A stretch of DNA of 24,613 nt from BS150m-G50 sp964501185 [NCBI: uncultured Bacteroidia bacterium] (GTDB lineage: Bacteria; CAIWAD01; BS150m-G50), in assembly GCA_964501185.1 (NCBI GenBank), contig CAZCRT010000038.1, forward strand, positions 1 to 24,613, given 5' to 3'. Made by a program: the position numbers and the translations under genes. Below are positions 24,603 to 24,613 of the stretch, piece after piece. The notes under the pieces are model-generated. The model was not told where the DNA came from. It made no database searches and worked only from the letters and a program-made list of their open reading frames with translations. The stretch's first letter is position 1, and every line of letters starts with the position of its first letter.

Positions 24603-24613
24603 CGGGTTGGTTA

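Noticed and set aside
1-24613. CRISPR array, tRNA/rRNA genes, prophage or defence island
   Set aside because: I looked for regularly spaced repeats, cloverleaf sequences, integrases, transposases and known defence domains on both strands and found none.

Overview
The window carries about 17 protein-coding genes at close to 50% GC by eye. It reads as a chromosomal segment of an uncultivated bacterium near the FCB (Fibrobacteres-Chlorobi-Bacteroidetes) group. The main clue is a secreted M1 aminopeptidase ending in a Por/type IX secretion (T9SS) type A sorting domain. A flagellin with a sigma-28-like promoter, strong Shine-Dalgarno sites and E. coli-like sigma-70 promoters (TTGGAA-N17-TATAAT at 301-329, TTGGCA-N17-TAAAAT at 9501-9529) argue against Bacteroidota proper and for a motile sister lineage. 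The DNPR motif of MurE points to meso-diaminopimelate peptidoglycan. The phylum cannot be fixed from this sequence alone.

Layout, left to right. 1-2016: an orphan citrate lyase alpha subunit (citF) with its own promoter and terminator. 2037-3663 (minus): an AraC-type regulator with a GyrI-like sensor domain, followed by a stand-alone GyrI-like protein. 3974-5081: flagellin with promoter, a dyad-symmetric leader and a strong terminator. 5563-6585: a DUF4236-TPR protein, convergent with a class I SAM methyltransferase (6605-7687, minus). 7953-8045: a plus-strand hairpin plus intrinsic terminator with no gene attached, possibly a small RNA. 8047-9279 (minus): a membrane-anchored M23 peptidase and a DUF523/TudS-like Fe-S protein, probably one operon. 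9501-11508: rlmN and a family 2 glycosyltransferase with an ATGA overlap. 11590-11809: a 220-bp nested palindrome with GGGGTCGGACCA ends. 11872-13848 (minus): the T9SS-type aminopeptidase. 14148-17724: murE-murD-murI. 17734-20247 (minus): an acyl-CoA synthetase joined in frame to a zinc-ribbon methyltransferase. 20289-20435: a dispersed-repeat-like inverted repeat. 20439-24602 (minus): purA, secF and secD, with an intrinsic terminator between secF and purA whose 3' arm contains the only Shine-Dalgarno candidate for purA.

Most genes are housekeeping: peptidoglycan precursors (murE, murD, murI), wall remodelling (M23), translocation (secDF), purine synthesis (purA) and rRNA modification (rlmN). 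I do not see a defence island, CRISPR array, prophage, transposase or tRNA. The most unusual points are the ligase-methyltransferase junction, where adding one base would restore a family-typical ligase ending, the orphan structured RNA locus, the giant palindrome, and the terminator/SD overlap at secF-purA.
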